Shown here piece by piece: positions 43,828 through 52,435 of a stretch of 64,000 nucleotides of DNA. Under the pieces are notes generated by a model. The model was not told where the DNA came from. It did no database searches and saw only the letters and a program-made list of their open reading frames with translations. How positions within the stretch are numbered: the first letter of the stretch is position 1; each line of letters opens with the position of its first letter. A program made the position numbers and the translations under genes. Source of the stretch: Marinifilum fragile JCM 15579 (GTDB lineage: Bacteria; Bacteroidota; Bacteroidia; Bacteroidales; Marinifilaceae); contig NZ_BAZX01000018.1 in NCBI RefSeq assembly GCF_001310955.1, positions 24,816-88,815 of the forward strand, written 5' to 3'.

Positions 43828-45258
43828 ATGAAGAAGATAAATAATACAATATATGCATTTGCGTTTGTAGCTTCTGGCCTTGTTTATACAGCTTGTAATA
43901 AACAGCTTGACCTGGCTCCTGAAGATACAACCGTAGAAACTGAAGTTTTTCAGTCTGCAAGTTCTGCAGAGTCTGCACTAATGGATGTTTACAACAAAAC
44001 ATACGAAGCAAATAATGGAGCGGCTTATACCATTGGCGATTTTACAACAGATCTGTTGGTGGTGAGTAATTCTTATTATCAGATAGTAATTAATGGGGAG
44101 CTTCCTGTTGATAATTCTACCTCTAAATCTATCTGGGCAGATTGCTATTCTACCATAAACGTTGCCAATGTCATGATAGAGTCGATTCCCAAGCTGGGAA
44201 CCTATAATGAGGATTTGGAATTACAACACATTGCAGAGGCTAAGTTTCTTAGGGCTTACAATTACCTTGTGCTGCTCAAACTTTTTGGCGATGGTGCCTT
44301 AACCGGGAATATGGATGGATTGGGATTGCCTTTACAATTGACACCTTACGAAGGAACCAGATATGATGCGGCTAATTCCTTGACTCGTTCTTCGGTAGGC
44401 GAAGTTTATGCACAAATAATAAAAGACCTTACTGAAGCTTTGGTCGATCTTCAAGAAGCATACGAAGATGATTTGGAGACTCGTGCACGTGCAACCAAAG
44501 GAAGTGTTCATGCGTTATTGTCAAGAGTTTATTTGTACAAGGGTGACTATGAAAAGGCTGCCAGTGAAGCAAATCTTTTGATTGGCAATGTGAACTATGC
44601 TTTGAATAGCAACCTTCGATCTGTTTTCCCATTAAGTAGTGGTTACGATGTTAACTTGGATAAGGAATTTATTTATGCCATTCCTTTAACGTTTAATAAT
44701 GGAGACCACCAGTATGGAACTCATTTCTTTTCTTATTACAGCAAGGTTTCCTACTATGTTCCTGAGGAATTTATAAGTAAATATTCCGATACTGATCAAA
44801 GAAAAACTACTTTGATATGGAAAGGATATGAGGGAGCAAACGGACAGCATCCTACAAAGTTCACAACTTCAAAGTTTAATAATTCAGATAGCAGAGATAA
44901 CATTCCAATGATTCGATTGTCGGAAATGTATCTGACAAGAGCTGAAGCGTTGGTTAGAACTTCTGGTCTTACTCAAGAGGCTGTTGATTTGCTGAATGAG
45001 ATTGCTGGACGTGCCGACCTTAGCTATACGGATTATGTGCTTGGTGACTTTGCTACTGCAGATGAACTGATCGATCGCATTTTGCTGGAACGCGAGAAAG
45101 AGCTTTGTTTTGAAGGCTTGCATCGTTACGATCTAATCAGAACGGGACGTAAGCTTCAGGATAAAGATTTGCCTGAGAATCGATATGTTTTGCCAATTCC
45201 TAAAAGTGAAATTGACATTACCAAAGGCAGTCTGGAGCAGAACCCAGGCTATTTGTAG
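43828..45258 (+). CDS. SusD/RagB-family outer-membrane lipoprotein (block C)
   Basis: A 476-residue lipoprotein with lipobox YTAC (Cys23), then NKQLDLAPED. SusD signatures are present: AEAKFLRAYNYLVLLKLFGDG, SVHALLSRVYLYKGDYEKA and LLEREKELCFEGLHRYDLIR. It is tightly coupled to the second SusC (8 bases). It is the only SusD for the two SusC genes of this block. A small hairpin (45269-45286) follows the stop, then the thioredoxin gene. Confidence 0.92.
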   Translation: MKKINNTIYAFAFVASGLVYTACNKQLDLAPEDTTVETEVFQSASSAESALMDVYNKTYEANNGAAYTIGDFTTDLLVVSNSYYQIVINGELPVDNSTSKSIWADCYSTINVANVMIESIPKLGTYNEDLELQHIAEAKFLRAYNYLVLLKLFGDGALTGNMDGLGLPLQLTPYEGTRYDAANSLTRSSVGEVYAQIIKDLTEALVDLQEAYEDDLETRARATKGSVHALLSRVYLYKGDYEKAASEANLLIGNVNYALNSNLRSVFPLSSGYDVNLDKEFIYAIPLTFNNGDHQYGTHFFSYYSKVSYYVPEEFISKYSDTDQRKTTLIWKGYEGANGQHPTKFTTSKFNNSDSRDNIPMIRLSEMYLTRAEALVRTSGLTQEAVDLLNEIAGRADLSYTDYVLGDFATADELIDRILLEREKELCFEGLHRYDLIRTGRKLQDKDLPENRYVLPIPKSEIDITKGSLEQNPGYL

Positions 45259-45391
45259 ATGATAATCTGACCAAAACACTTTGGTCTCTCAACCTTATTT
45301 TATAGTCAAGTTTTATTGTGATGAGATGTTTGCAGGTATTCCTGCAACATCTCCTGACAATAGGCTATTGTATTCCCAAATTAATTCAAGA

Positions 45392-46543
45392 ATGTATACA
45401 AAACTCACAATAGTTTTGCTCATGATGCTGTTCTCTGTTTCGAATGGTGTAAAGGCAAATACAGATTCAAATGAAGATGGTAAAGCTGGAATTTCTTTCA
45501 ATCACGCTAGTTGGGAGGAAGTTTTAGAAGTGGCAAACAAGCAGAACAAACTCATTTTTGTGGATTGCTATACCAGTTGGTGTGGTCCCTGCAAAATGAT
45601 GGCTAAAACAACTTTCACAGAGATAGAAGTGGGAGCCTTTTTCAATCAACACTTTGTAAATGTAAAGCTTGACATGGAAAAAGAGCCGGGGATTGCACTG
45701 AAGAAAAAGTTTGGAGTGAGTGCATTTCCAACTCTCTTGTTTCTTGATGCAAATCAAAACATTATTCACAAAAGCGTGGGTGCCTTAAATAAAGAAGAGC
45801 TTTTGAAATTTGCCAACGAAGCATTGGACGGTTCAGCTACCCTTGCGGGATATCACAAGAAATACGGTGAAATGGGAGTTTCCGATCCTCATTTTGTGGT
45901 GGATTATTTAAACAAGCTAGAGGTTGCAGGAGAAAAGAAAATCATTGTGGAAGTGGTGAATGCTTATTTCAAGGATTTGAATAAAGAGGAATTGCTGAAA
46001 CAGCAAAACTGGAACCTTCTGAAAAAGTACGTTCACAATACCAGTAATCTTGCCTTTCAATACCTGTTGAAGAATCAGGAAAGCTTTATCGGAGCCTATG
46101 GAAAGAAAGAGGTGGAAGACAAGGTTTACTTTACCTTTTTGCGCCAGGGAAATCAATTGTGCGATAAAGAGGAGAATGGAAGTTATACCTTGAATGAGGA
46201 AAGAAAGCAATCCTTCCTGAACGACCTGCAAGAAAATCAGGTTCGAGATAAAGAAATGATTCGTGCCTATTCTGCAATATCTACATCGAGAACATTGGGT
46301 GATTGGCCTGCTTATGTAGCTGCAGTTTCTAAATACCTGCATAATGGGATCATTGATAAAGGAGCCATGTCTCTCTACAATTATGCATTGCCTGTGAACA
46401 AGGCTGTGAAAGAGAAAAGCTTGCGAAATGAGGCTGCTAGCTGGTGCGATATGGGAATCAAAATCGATGGATTGAGCGAAGGCTATATCAATGCATTTAA
46501 AGATCTTAAAAAACAACTAAATACAGTTGGTAGTGATCAATAG
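45392..46543 (+). CDS. Periplasmic thioredoxin-family protein, long form (block C, first)
   Basis: About 383 residues from ATG 45392 (MYTKLTIVLLMMLFSVSN), which gives a good signal peptide. The frame stays open 37 codons further upstream but that stretch is not family-like. The thioredoxin domain lies at about 35-150, with DCYTSWCGPCKMMAK near residue 65 and AFPTLLF, followed by a helical C-terminal region. It is a paralogue of the genes at 10518, 23507 and 46552. It is followed 8 bases later by the next thioredoxin gene. Its probable role is reducing disulfides connected with the block C uptake system. Confidence 0.86.
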   Translation: MYTKLTIVLLMMLFSVSNGVKANTDSNEDGKAGISFNHASWEEVLEVANKQNKLIFVDCYTSWCGPCKMMAKTTFTEIEVGAFFNQHFVNVKLDMEKEPGIALKKKFGVSAFPTLLFLDANQNIIHKSVGALNKEELLKFANEALDGSATLAGYHKKYGEMGVSDPHFVVDYLNKLEVAGEKKIIVEVVNAYFKDLNKEELLKQQNWNLLKKYVHNTSNLAFQYLLKNQESFIGAYGKKEVEDKVYFTFLRQGNQLCDKEENGSYTLNEERKQSFLNDLQENQVRDKEMIRAYSAISTSRTLGDWPAYVAAVSKYLHNGIIDKGAMSLYNYALPVNKAVKEKSLRNEAASWCDMGIKIDGLSEGYINAFKDLKKQLNTVGSDQ

Positions 46544-46551
46544 ACACTAAA

Positions 46552-47834
46552 ATGACTGAAAAACAAAAGAACCAAATGAAGAAAGTACTAACAGTAATGG
46601 CAATGGCTGTAATGGCCATTTGTCTGTCAGGACATGTTGATGCTCAAAACCGATCTGTGGAGTTTGAACATTCGTCATGGAAAAAAGTATTGAAGAAGGC
46701 CAAAAAGGAGAACAAACTCATTTTTGTCGACTGCTATACCTCATGGTGTGGGCCTTGTAGAATGATGGCTAAGGATGTGTTTACACAGGATCATGTGGCT
46801 GACTATTTCAATAGCAATTTTGTGAACTTCAAGATTGATATGGAAAATGGAGAAGGACCGGATTTAAAGCCAGGTTGGAAGATCAATGCTTATCCAACAT
46901 TCTTGGTGATCAACGCCAAAGGGGAAGTGATTCATAGGGTAGTTGGTGCTTATGGTGCTGATGAGTTTATTGGATACATAAAAGAGGCACAATCGGAAGA
47001 CAAAAACTTCGCGGCTCTTAACAAAGCCTATGATGCTGGTCAGCGCGATGGTGAGTTCATGTTTTCACATTTGCGTTCCTTGCGTTTGGCTAATCTTGAT
47101 AAGGAAGAGGCCAGAAAGGCAAAGAAGTATATTGCGGAACTGAAAAAGGAAGATTTGTTGAAAAAGGAAAACTGGAACATCATTAAATATTTCATGAATG
47201 ATCCTGCGACAGATGAATTCCGTTTTATGGTGAAGAACAGAGATCAGTTTGCGGAAGTTGTTGGAGAGGACGAGATTGATTCAAAAATTTACAATACCTA
47301 CAGCAAGCAAATTGAAGCTTACAGCTATTTCTATCCTGGAAAAGGACGCACCTACGATAAGGAAGGATTTGATGCATTGATTAAGGATTTGCAAAACTCG
47401 AACTTCTCAAGAGCGTCTGAATTAATCGCCATTGCTTTAAAGAATGAGTATTCTCGTTTGAACGACTGGAACAAGTATGCATACGTTGTGGATGCTGCTT
47501 TGGATTTGGCTGTCCTTAAGCAATACGGCAGTGAGTTGAGATATTTCGATTCAGCTGCTCTATGATTGCTAAGGCTTCTGACGACAAGGAAATGTTGCAA
47601 AGAGCACTTCGATGGGCCAGCTATGCCGCTGAAAAGGAAACTCGCTCGGAGCATAAATCTGGTTACCTGGCAACCAAGGCTAAGCTTCTTGAGTTGGTAG
47701 GCAAAGCCGATGAGGCTAAATCGACCATGATGGCATCGGAAAAGGAAGACAAGGCTGCAGAGGCTGCCGGAACAAAAATCATTTCTGTACCCATGATGAA
47801 ACTGGGAGGAATGAAACCAGCAAAAAAGAAATAG
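46552..47834 (+). pseudogene. Periplasmic thioredoxin-family protein, long form (block C, second), split by a frameshift
   Basis: Frame one (46552-47565, 337 residues) has a signal peptide ending HVDAQ, WCGPC in DCYTSWCGPCRMMAK, AYPTFLV and most of the helical part, stopping after FDSAAL. Frame two begins in an overlapping ATGA at 47562 and adds 90 residues (MIAKASDDKEMLQRALRWA). The joined length of about 427 is close to the other long thioredoxins. One extra base between CT and ATG near 47560 restores SAAL-MIAKAS. The ATGA overlap could instead be true translational coupling of two chains; I find the deletion more likely because the C-terminal part has no start context of its own and other genes here are broken the same way. 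Confidence 0.75.
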
Positions 47835-47918
47835 GGAATTATATCCCAAGCTTGTTAAAGGCGGAGTGACTTCCGTTTTATTAAAAAAGTATAATCACAA
47901 ATCATATAATATTATCAA

Positions 47919-49055
47919 ATGAGAACAATATTAATCGCACTTGTAAGTGTAATACTTTTTGGTTGTGCACAACAACCTGCAAACAATGAAATCACAATTA
48001 AGGGAAAAGTAAAATTTCCTGACGACCGTTTTAAAATGCAGATCATTAAAAGAAATGGTTTTGAGAAGGAAATTATTGACTCTGTGGAGCTGAAGGCTGA
48101 TAATACTTACGAGTTTAAAATGAAGGTAGATAAGCCAGGTGTTTACACTTTAGATTGTCAAAAGTGGCAATCGGTTCAGTTTTGGGCCGAGAATGAGGAT
48201 TTGGAGATTGATTTCCGTGGTCAGGATACTGCAAAAATCAAGATCAAGAACCCTCCATATGTATATGTAAAAGGTGGACCAAATAACGAGGTAATGAATT
48301 TAATCTCTTACAATGGTTACCGAGCGTATCAGAACATGATTGCAGCAGGGAAAGAGATCTATGCAGCATCAAAATCTGATAGCAAGGAATGGAAAGAAAT
48401 GTCTGCAAATAAATACAATGTTATTTTTGACGACAGAAGAGAAAGAACGCTTTATGTGGCGCAGCATTACGCAGACCGCAATTCAATTCTTTCAGTTCTA
48501 CCAAGTTTGAACGAAACCAAAGATGCAGAATTGATTGCTAACATTTTTAAGACTTTGGAAGCTAAAAATCCTAACTATCAACCATTGCTTGATGTGAAAA
48601 GAGAAATGGCGGAAGCAAAGGCTGCCAGAGAAAGAATGATGGAAGGTAAGATTGCCCCGGATTTCTCATTCCCAACCAAGAATGGAGAAAAGAACTATGG
48701 ACCAAAGGATTTTCGTGGTAAGTATGTATTGATCGACTTCTGGGCTTCTTGGTGTGGACCATGTCGTCAGGAAATTCCTCACTTGAAAAAGGAGTATGAG
48801 AAATATCACGACAAGGGATTGGAAATGTTGAGTGTTTCCATTGATCAGAGCAAGAATGCCTGGATGAACGCTATGCGCAAAGAGAAAATGCCATGGCCAC
48901 AGGTACAAGCACCTAAGGCAGGTAAGGAGATCATGAAAGAGTATCAATTCTCTGGTATTCCATTCATTGTACTTCTTGACAAAGAAGGAAAAATTGTTGG
49001 AAAGAACCTAAGAGGAGAGAAACTGGAAAAATTGTTGGAAACCATTTTCCACTAG
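47919..49055 (+). CDS. TlpA-like lipoprotein with DUF4369 (block C)
   Basis: A 378-residue lipoprotein (lipobox LFGC, Cys16). DUF4369 is at about 24-115 ([14 protein letters not shown] to [10 protein letters not shown]), a helical linker at about 120-235, and a TlpA domain at about 238-378 with [12 protein letters not shown] near residue 278 and the cis-Pro segment [10 protein letters not shown]. It closes block C. A partial terminator (49078-49108) separates it from the SRPBCC gene. Confidence 0.9.
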   Translation: MRTILIALVSVILFGCAQQPANNEITIKGKVKFPDDRFKMQIIKRNGFEKEIIDSVELKADNTYEFKMKVDKPGVYTLDCQKWQSVQFWAENEDLEIDFRGQDTAKIKIKNPPYVYVKGGPNNEVMNLISYNGYRAYQNMIAAGKEIYAASKSDSKEWKEMSANKYNVIFDDRRERTLYVAQHYADRNSILSVLPSLNETKDAELIANIFKTLEAKNPNYQPLLDVKREMAEAKAARERMMEGKIAPDFSFPTKNGEKNYGPKDFRGKYVLIDFWASWCGPCRQEIPHLKKEYEKYHDKGLEMLSVSIDQSKNAWMNAMRKEKMPWPQVQAPKAGKEIMKEYQFSGIPFIVLLDKEGKIVGKNLRGEKLEKLLETIFH

Positions 49056-49077
49056 GATTATAGTATATCATGGGGAA

Positions 49078-49108
49078 AGTCCCAATTGCCTTCCCGGTAG
49101 TTGGGACT
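49078..49108 (+). terminator. Weak terminator after block C
   Basis: AGTCCCAA pairs with TTGGGACT (8 bp) with a 15-base loop, followed by GTTATTAAATTT. It is only moderately T-rich. Confidence 0.5.
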
Positions 49109-49129
49109 GTTATTAAATTTTATAGATAG

Positions 49130-49648
49130 ATGAAAAGATATTTGATTTTATTAGTTGCAGTATTTGCAATAACTACTGGAGCATCGCTGGCTCAAAGTGC
49201 AATGACAGCAGCTACAAAACTTCCGCCAACCCTTCAACGAGAAGGGGTTGTTAATGCAAGTCCTGATGAAGTGTGGAAATTAATTTCTGTTTTGGATAAG
49301 GTAGATGAATACAATTCAGAGTTTGTAAAGTCTGTAGAGAAAGAGGGAGACGGCTACGAAGCATATCGTTTGGTAAAAATGACCGATGGAACCGAAAGAG
49401 GAGAAGAAATTACAGTGTTTTCGGAAGCCGCTAAACGCATTTGCTTTAGATCTGAGGACTCACAATATCCAGTGGAATACTTTATTGTGAATTACTACAT
49501 TGAGCCATTAGGCAAAAATAAATGTAAGGTTAGACTAGAATCTTATTTTGAGGTTAACAAGGGGGCTCCTAAAACCAAAACATACAAGGCTGTTGGTAAG
49601 GAGCTGTCCTTAACTCTTAAGGGGATTCAAAACTATTACAACAAGTAA
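49130..49648 (+). CDS. Exported SRPBCC (START-like) family protein
   Basis: A 172-residue protein with a signal peptide (1-22, ending SLAQ). The polyketide-cyclase/START-like fold spans about 35-170: GVVNASPDEVWKLISVLDKVDEYN, then GTERGEEITVF, YFIVNYYIEPLGKNKCKVRLESYFEV and a final helix. Such domains bind hydrophobic ligands in a central cavity. An exported form is less common than cytoplasmic ones, so it may handle a lipid or quinone-like ligand in the periplasm; this is inference. It lies between block C and the electron-transfer island and ends at a strong terminator. Confidence 0.8.
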   Translation: MKRYLILLVAVFAITTGASLAQSAMTAATKLPPTLQREGVVNASPDEVWKLISVLDKVDEYNSEFVKSVEKEGDGYEAYRLVKMTDGTERGEEITVFSEAAKRICFRSEDSQYPVEYFIVNYYIEPLGKNKCKVRLESYFEVNKGAPKTKTYKAVGKELSLTLKGIQNYYNK

Positions 49649-49686
49649 TTGGTATCGATTTTTGTGTGAAATAAGGAATAGTGAAA

Positions 49687-49711
49687 GCCGTCTCTAATGA
49701 GGCGGTTTTTT
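49687..49711 (+). terminator. Rho-independent terminator
   Basis: GCCGTCTC pairs with GAGGCGGT around TAAT, then a T run. It is the same hairpin type as at 33297. Confidence 0.8.
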
Positions 49712-49855
49712 ATTTGCAGAAACATAAAAAGGTTAATTAAGCTTAAAAAATGCAGCTTAGTTTCACCCTATTTAGTAATATTATTGTCTTAAATGCAGAA
49801 AGAATAAACATTAATATTAAAGAGACGAACTCTTTTACAAGTAAAAAATAAGGAT

Positions 49856-50329
49856 ATGAAAAGTAAAATTGCAGTACTGCTAGTACTAGTGTTAAGTGTG
49901 TCAACTGGTTCATTTGCTCAAATTTTAACACCAGCAAAATGGACTGTGGAGTTGTCTAAAAAAGACATTAAAGTAGGAGATGTAATCGAAGTGGTTTTTA
50001 AGGCTAAGATTGATAAAAGCTGGCATGTGTATTCAAATGATTTTGATCCGGATTTAGGCCCAATCTTAATCGAATTTGATTTTGAAGATCACGCAAGTTA
50101 CGAGCGTATTGGAAAAGTAAAACCAATTAATGCTCATAAGAAATATGACAAAATCTGGGAAGGTGATGTAAGTTATTTCGAAGATACTGCAGAAATGCGT
50201 CAAAAAATTAAGGTAAAGAGTTTACCATTGCATGTTGAGGGAACTTTTGATTTTCAAACATGTTCTGACGAAACAGGGCAATGTGTAATGGGGGATGACG
50301 AGTTTGATTTGAATTATCCTGCCAAGTAA
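49856..50329 (+). CDS. Free-standing DsbD N-terminal (alpha) domain protein
   Basis: A 157-residue periplasmic protein: signal peptide (about 1-21, ending SFAQ) and one DsbD-alpha immunoglobulin-like domain. The Cys pair sits in TCSDETGQC (about 139-147), and KSWHVYSNDFDPDLGP is typical. Over its whole mature length it is very close to the N-terminus of the full DsbD at 54192. In DsbD the alpha domain takes electrons from the C-terminal thioredoxin domain and passes them to periplasmic partners. A soluble extra copy could shuttle electrons between DsbD and distant clients such as the TlpA and thioredoxin proteins. The preceding spacer carries GTTAATTAAGCTTAAAA (49732 area). Confidence 0.85.
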   Translation: MKSKIAVLLVLVLSVSTGSFAQILTPAKWTVELSKKDIKVGDVIEVVFKAKIDKSWHVYSNDFDPDLGPILIEFDFEDHASYERIGKVKPINAHKKYDKIWEGDVSYFEDTAEMRQKIKVKSLPLHVEGTFDFQTCSDETGQCVMGDDEFDLNYPAK

Positions 50330-50350
50330 ATCAAGTTTATATTTGGAGTG

Positions 50351-50380
50351 AAAGACTGTCTTTTTAGGCAGTCTTTTTTT
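50351..50380 (+). terminator. Rho-independent terminator (first of two)
   Basis: AAGACTG pairs with CAGTCTT followed by a T run, just after the DsbD-alpha gene. Confidence 0.85.
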
Positions 50381-50396
50381 ATATCTATTTAGAATT

Positions 50397-50428
50397 ACTC
50401 CTGCTTCTTATGAGACAGGAGTTTTTTA
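50397..50428 (+). terminator. Rho-independent terminator (second of two)
   Basis: ACTCCTG pairs with CAGGAGT, 12-base loop, then six T. Tandem with the preceding one, so it gives a tight stop before the next operon. Confidence 0.8.
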
Positions 50429-50852
50429 TTCTAGTGCTATGGTATCAATGAATCTAGGTTAAATAAGGTGAAAAAAAAGATTTGAAATCAGCCATAATAT
50501 TGTTTGCCGGTTAATTAAGGTTAAAAGAGGGCTTATTTTTAAGTATATACATTAAACTATTAGGTAATGCTGTTATAATTGCAGAAAAATGGCTCATAAT
50601 CGACCTACAAAGGTTTTTGTTATTTAGAGGAGTTATGAATAATAAAGAAAATGCAATTTCAATTCATCCATTTTTAAAGGAATAGTGTCATTTAGGCAAA
50701 TACTTAGACTGGGTGATTAAATTTCCTGGACAAAAAAGTGTTCCTTTTTTTATAAGTTTGATCAATATTAAATTAACAGTATAGGGATTTTGATCTGTTG
50801 AATGAAAACAGGTGATAGGGGAATCCGATGTAGTATATAAAAGTTAAATAAC
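50429..50852. other. Leader region of the NapGH-like operon
   Basis: It contains GTTAATTAAGGTTAAAA (50510-50526), a 16-codon reading frame at 50635-50685 (MNNKENAISIHPFLKE) with a strong AGAGGAG site, and a GGACA/TGTTCC hairpin followed by seven T (about 50728-50754). This could be an attenuation-type leader; it could also be chance and gene decay, since the frame continues for 33 codons past its TAG. Confidence 0.35.
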
Positions 50853-51791
50853 ATGAAATCACTAATTAAATTATCTGCGATTGCATTGTTGATCAGTGTG
50901 TTTGCAGCTTGTAACGAGAAGCCTAAGAAGGAAGTGAAGAAAGATGAAGGGTTTGAAGAAACAGCATTTATGCCTTGTTGTGGTGAGCCTTCGTCTAATG
51001 AGAAAGTATTAACTATTAATCTTGCATTAAACGATACATATTGCAAGAAAACGGCATGTGCTTGTATTCACGATATTGCTGCAAGAGAGTATGAAGAATT
51101 GCAAAAGCAATTGATGGAACAGTTTAATATTGATTTGCAGATTACTTATTATATGGAGCCATACATGATGGAAGATCAATTAAGAGCGAAAACTCATGAT
51201 GGTGTAATTACAAAACCATGGAATGCTTTCATGCTAATGAAAGAAAATCACCTTCGTTATGAGAGGGTTGCTGATATTCTTGATGTGTACGATAACCAAT
51301 GGCTAACAGGTGTATACTTGGTGAGAAGTGATTCAGATATTAAGACCATGGCTGATATCAACGGAAGAACATTGGTTGCAGGTCAGGAAGATGCATATGA
51401 AAAATACCATGCTCCTTTACATCAATTGGATAGCTTGAACATTAAACCTGGAAAAATCTATTATAAAGCCAGTTGTTTAGAATGCATTAACGAGCTAATT
51501 GATAAAAAAGCTGAAGTAGCTATCGTATCTGATTATGTGTTGTCAGCAAGTTGTGCTGTTGATGTTGCCAGCGAGGATGATTTTAGAGTGATCGGAGAAA
51601 CTGAAAAAGTACCATTGTGTTCTGTTATCATTGATCGTAAGAAAATCTCGAAAGAAGATGCAATGCGTTTTCAAGCAGCTTTGTTGGCTTTATCAAAAGA
51701 TAAATCTCCTGAAGGAATGTTAAGTGCAGGATTTGTAAAACCAGCATCATGGATCCCAAATCCATATAAAAAACCAATAGCACAAAACTAA
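50853..51791 (+). CDS. Cys-rich PhnD-like periplasmic binding lipoprotein
   Basis: A 312-residue lipoprotein (lipobox FAAC, Cys20). From about residue 50 it has the fold pattern of PhnD/phosphonate-type binding proteins: EYEELQKQL near 80, VITKPWNAFMLM, LVRSDSDIKTMADINGRTLVAG, and a final helix before KPASWIPNP. Unlike transporter PhnD proteins it has many Cys: vicinal pair MPCCGEP (42-43), CKKTACAC (64-71), SCLEC (about 210), SASCA and VPLCS. There is no ABC transporter nearby; it is followed 8 bases later by NapG-like and NapH-like ferredoxins. It may sense or bind a metal, oxyanion or thiol and connect it with membrane electron flow. The role is inferred. Confidence 0.8.
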   Translation: MKSLIKLSAIALLISVFAACNEKPKKEVKKDEGFEETAFMPCCGEPSSNEKVLTINLALNDTYCKKTACACIHDIAAREYEELQKQLMEQFNIDLQITYYMEPYMMEDQLRAKTHDGVITKPWNAFMLMKENHLRYERVADILDVYDNQWLTGVYLVRSDSDIKTMADINGRTLVAGQEDAYEKYHAPLHQLDSLNIKPGKIYYKASCLECINELIDKKAEVAIVSDYVLSASCAVDVASEDDFRVIGETEKVPLCSVIIDRKKISKEDAMRFQAALLALSKDKSPEGMLSAGFVKPASWIPNPYKKPIAQN

Positions 51792-51799
51792 CTATTAAT

Positions 51800-52435
51800 A
51801 TGACTGAAAAGAAGAATTGGGACAGACGTAGCTTTTTGCGTAAAGCTGGTCGGGCCACTTGTGCTCTTGCACTTGGAGGGATAGCTTACAGAATTGTAGG
51901 TCAACATTTGGACGAAGAAACTGCAGGTCCACGTTCCAGATATGTTTGGCAGATAAATCCAGACAAATGTACCAATTGTGGTAAATGTGAAACTGCTTGT
52001 GTGCGCACACCTTCAGCAGTAAAGGCGGTTAACGATCAGAAAAAATGTTCATGTTGTGTAGTTTGTTATGGTCACATCAAAAACAAACAAATTGCTTCAG
52101 AGAAGATCATGAGCGACGGAGAAAGAGTTTGTCCGTATGATGCAGTAACTCGTAAGAATTTTTCGGGAGGTAAGGATGGTTACTTTATCTATGATATCGA
52201 TCATGACAAATGTACAGGATGTGGTAAATGTGCTGAAGCCTGTACGGATAAAGGAACAAAATCAATGTTTTTGATTATTCGTCCAGATTTGTGTTTGAAC
52301 TGTAATGCATGTGACATCGCAAGAATTTGTCCTGAGGATGCAATTGATCGTTTGTATATCGGACCAGAAGATGATTTTAAAGGAATTTACGAGTTGGAGT
52401 ACGGTGAAAATGATATGAATGAATATGGAGCTTAA
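51800..52435 (+). CDS. Tat-exported polyferredoxin, NapG-like
   Basis: A 211-residue iron-sulfur protein. The N-terminus has a twin-arginine signal (RRSFLRKAG, 9-17) and a short hydrophobic stretch. Four Cys clusters follow, as in NapG: CTNCGKCETAC (about 56-66), KCSCCVVC with a later RVCPYDA, CTGCGKCAEAC (about 138-148) and CLNCNACDIARICP (about 165-178). NapG passes electrons from the NapH quinol dehydrogenase to periplasmic nitrate reductase. No napA, napB or napC is here, so the acceptor must be different. It overlaps the NapH-like gene by 17 bases, a mark of translational coupling. It could also be called a NrfC/HybA-type ferredoxin; the small size and the NapH partner favour NapG. Confidence 0.85.
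   Translation: MTEKKNWDRRSFLRKAGRATCALALGGIAYRIVGQHLDEETAGPRSRYVWQINPDKCTNCGKCETACVRTPSAVKAVNDQKKCSCCVVCYGHIKNKQIASEKIMSDGERVCPYDAVTRKNFSGGKDGYFIYDIDHDKCTGCGKCAEACTDKGTKSMFLIIRPDLCLNCNACDIARICPEDAIDRLYIGPEDDFKGIYELEYGENDMNEYGA

Noticed and set aside
47562..47834. Separate 90-residue gene translationally coupled by ATGA
   Set aside because: It continues the helical C-terminal region of the preceding thioredoxin and restores normal family length; treated as a frameshifted part. Not fully excluded.
49130..49648. Part of the block C operon
   Set aside because: A hairpin lies between and the SRPBCC fold has no link with SusC/D functions; treated as separate.
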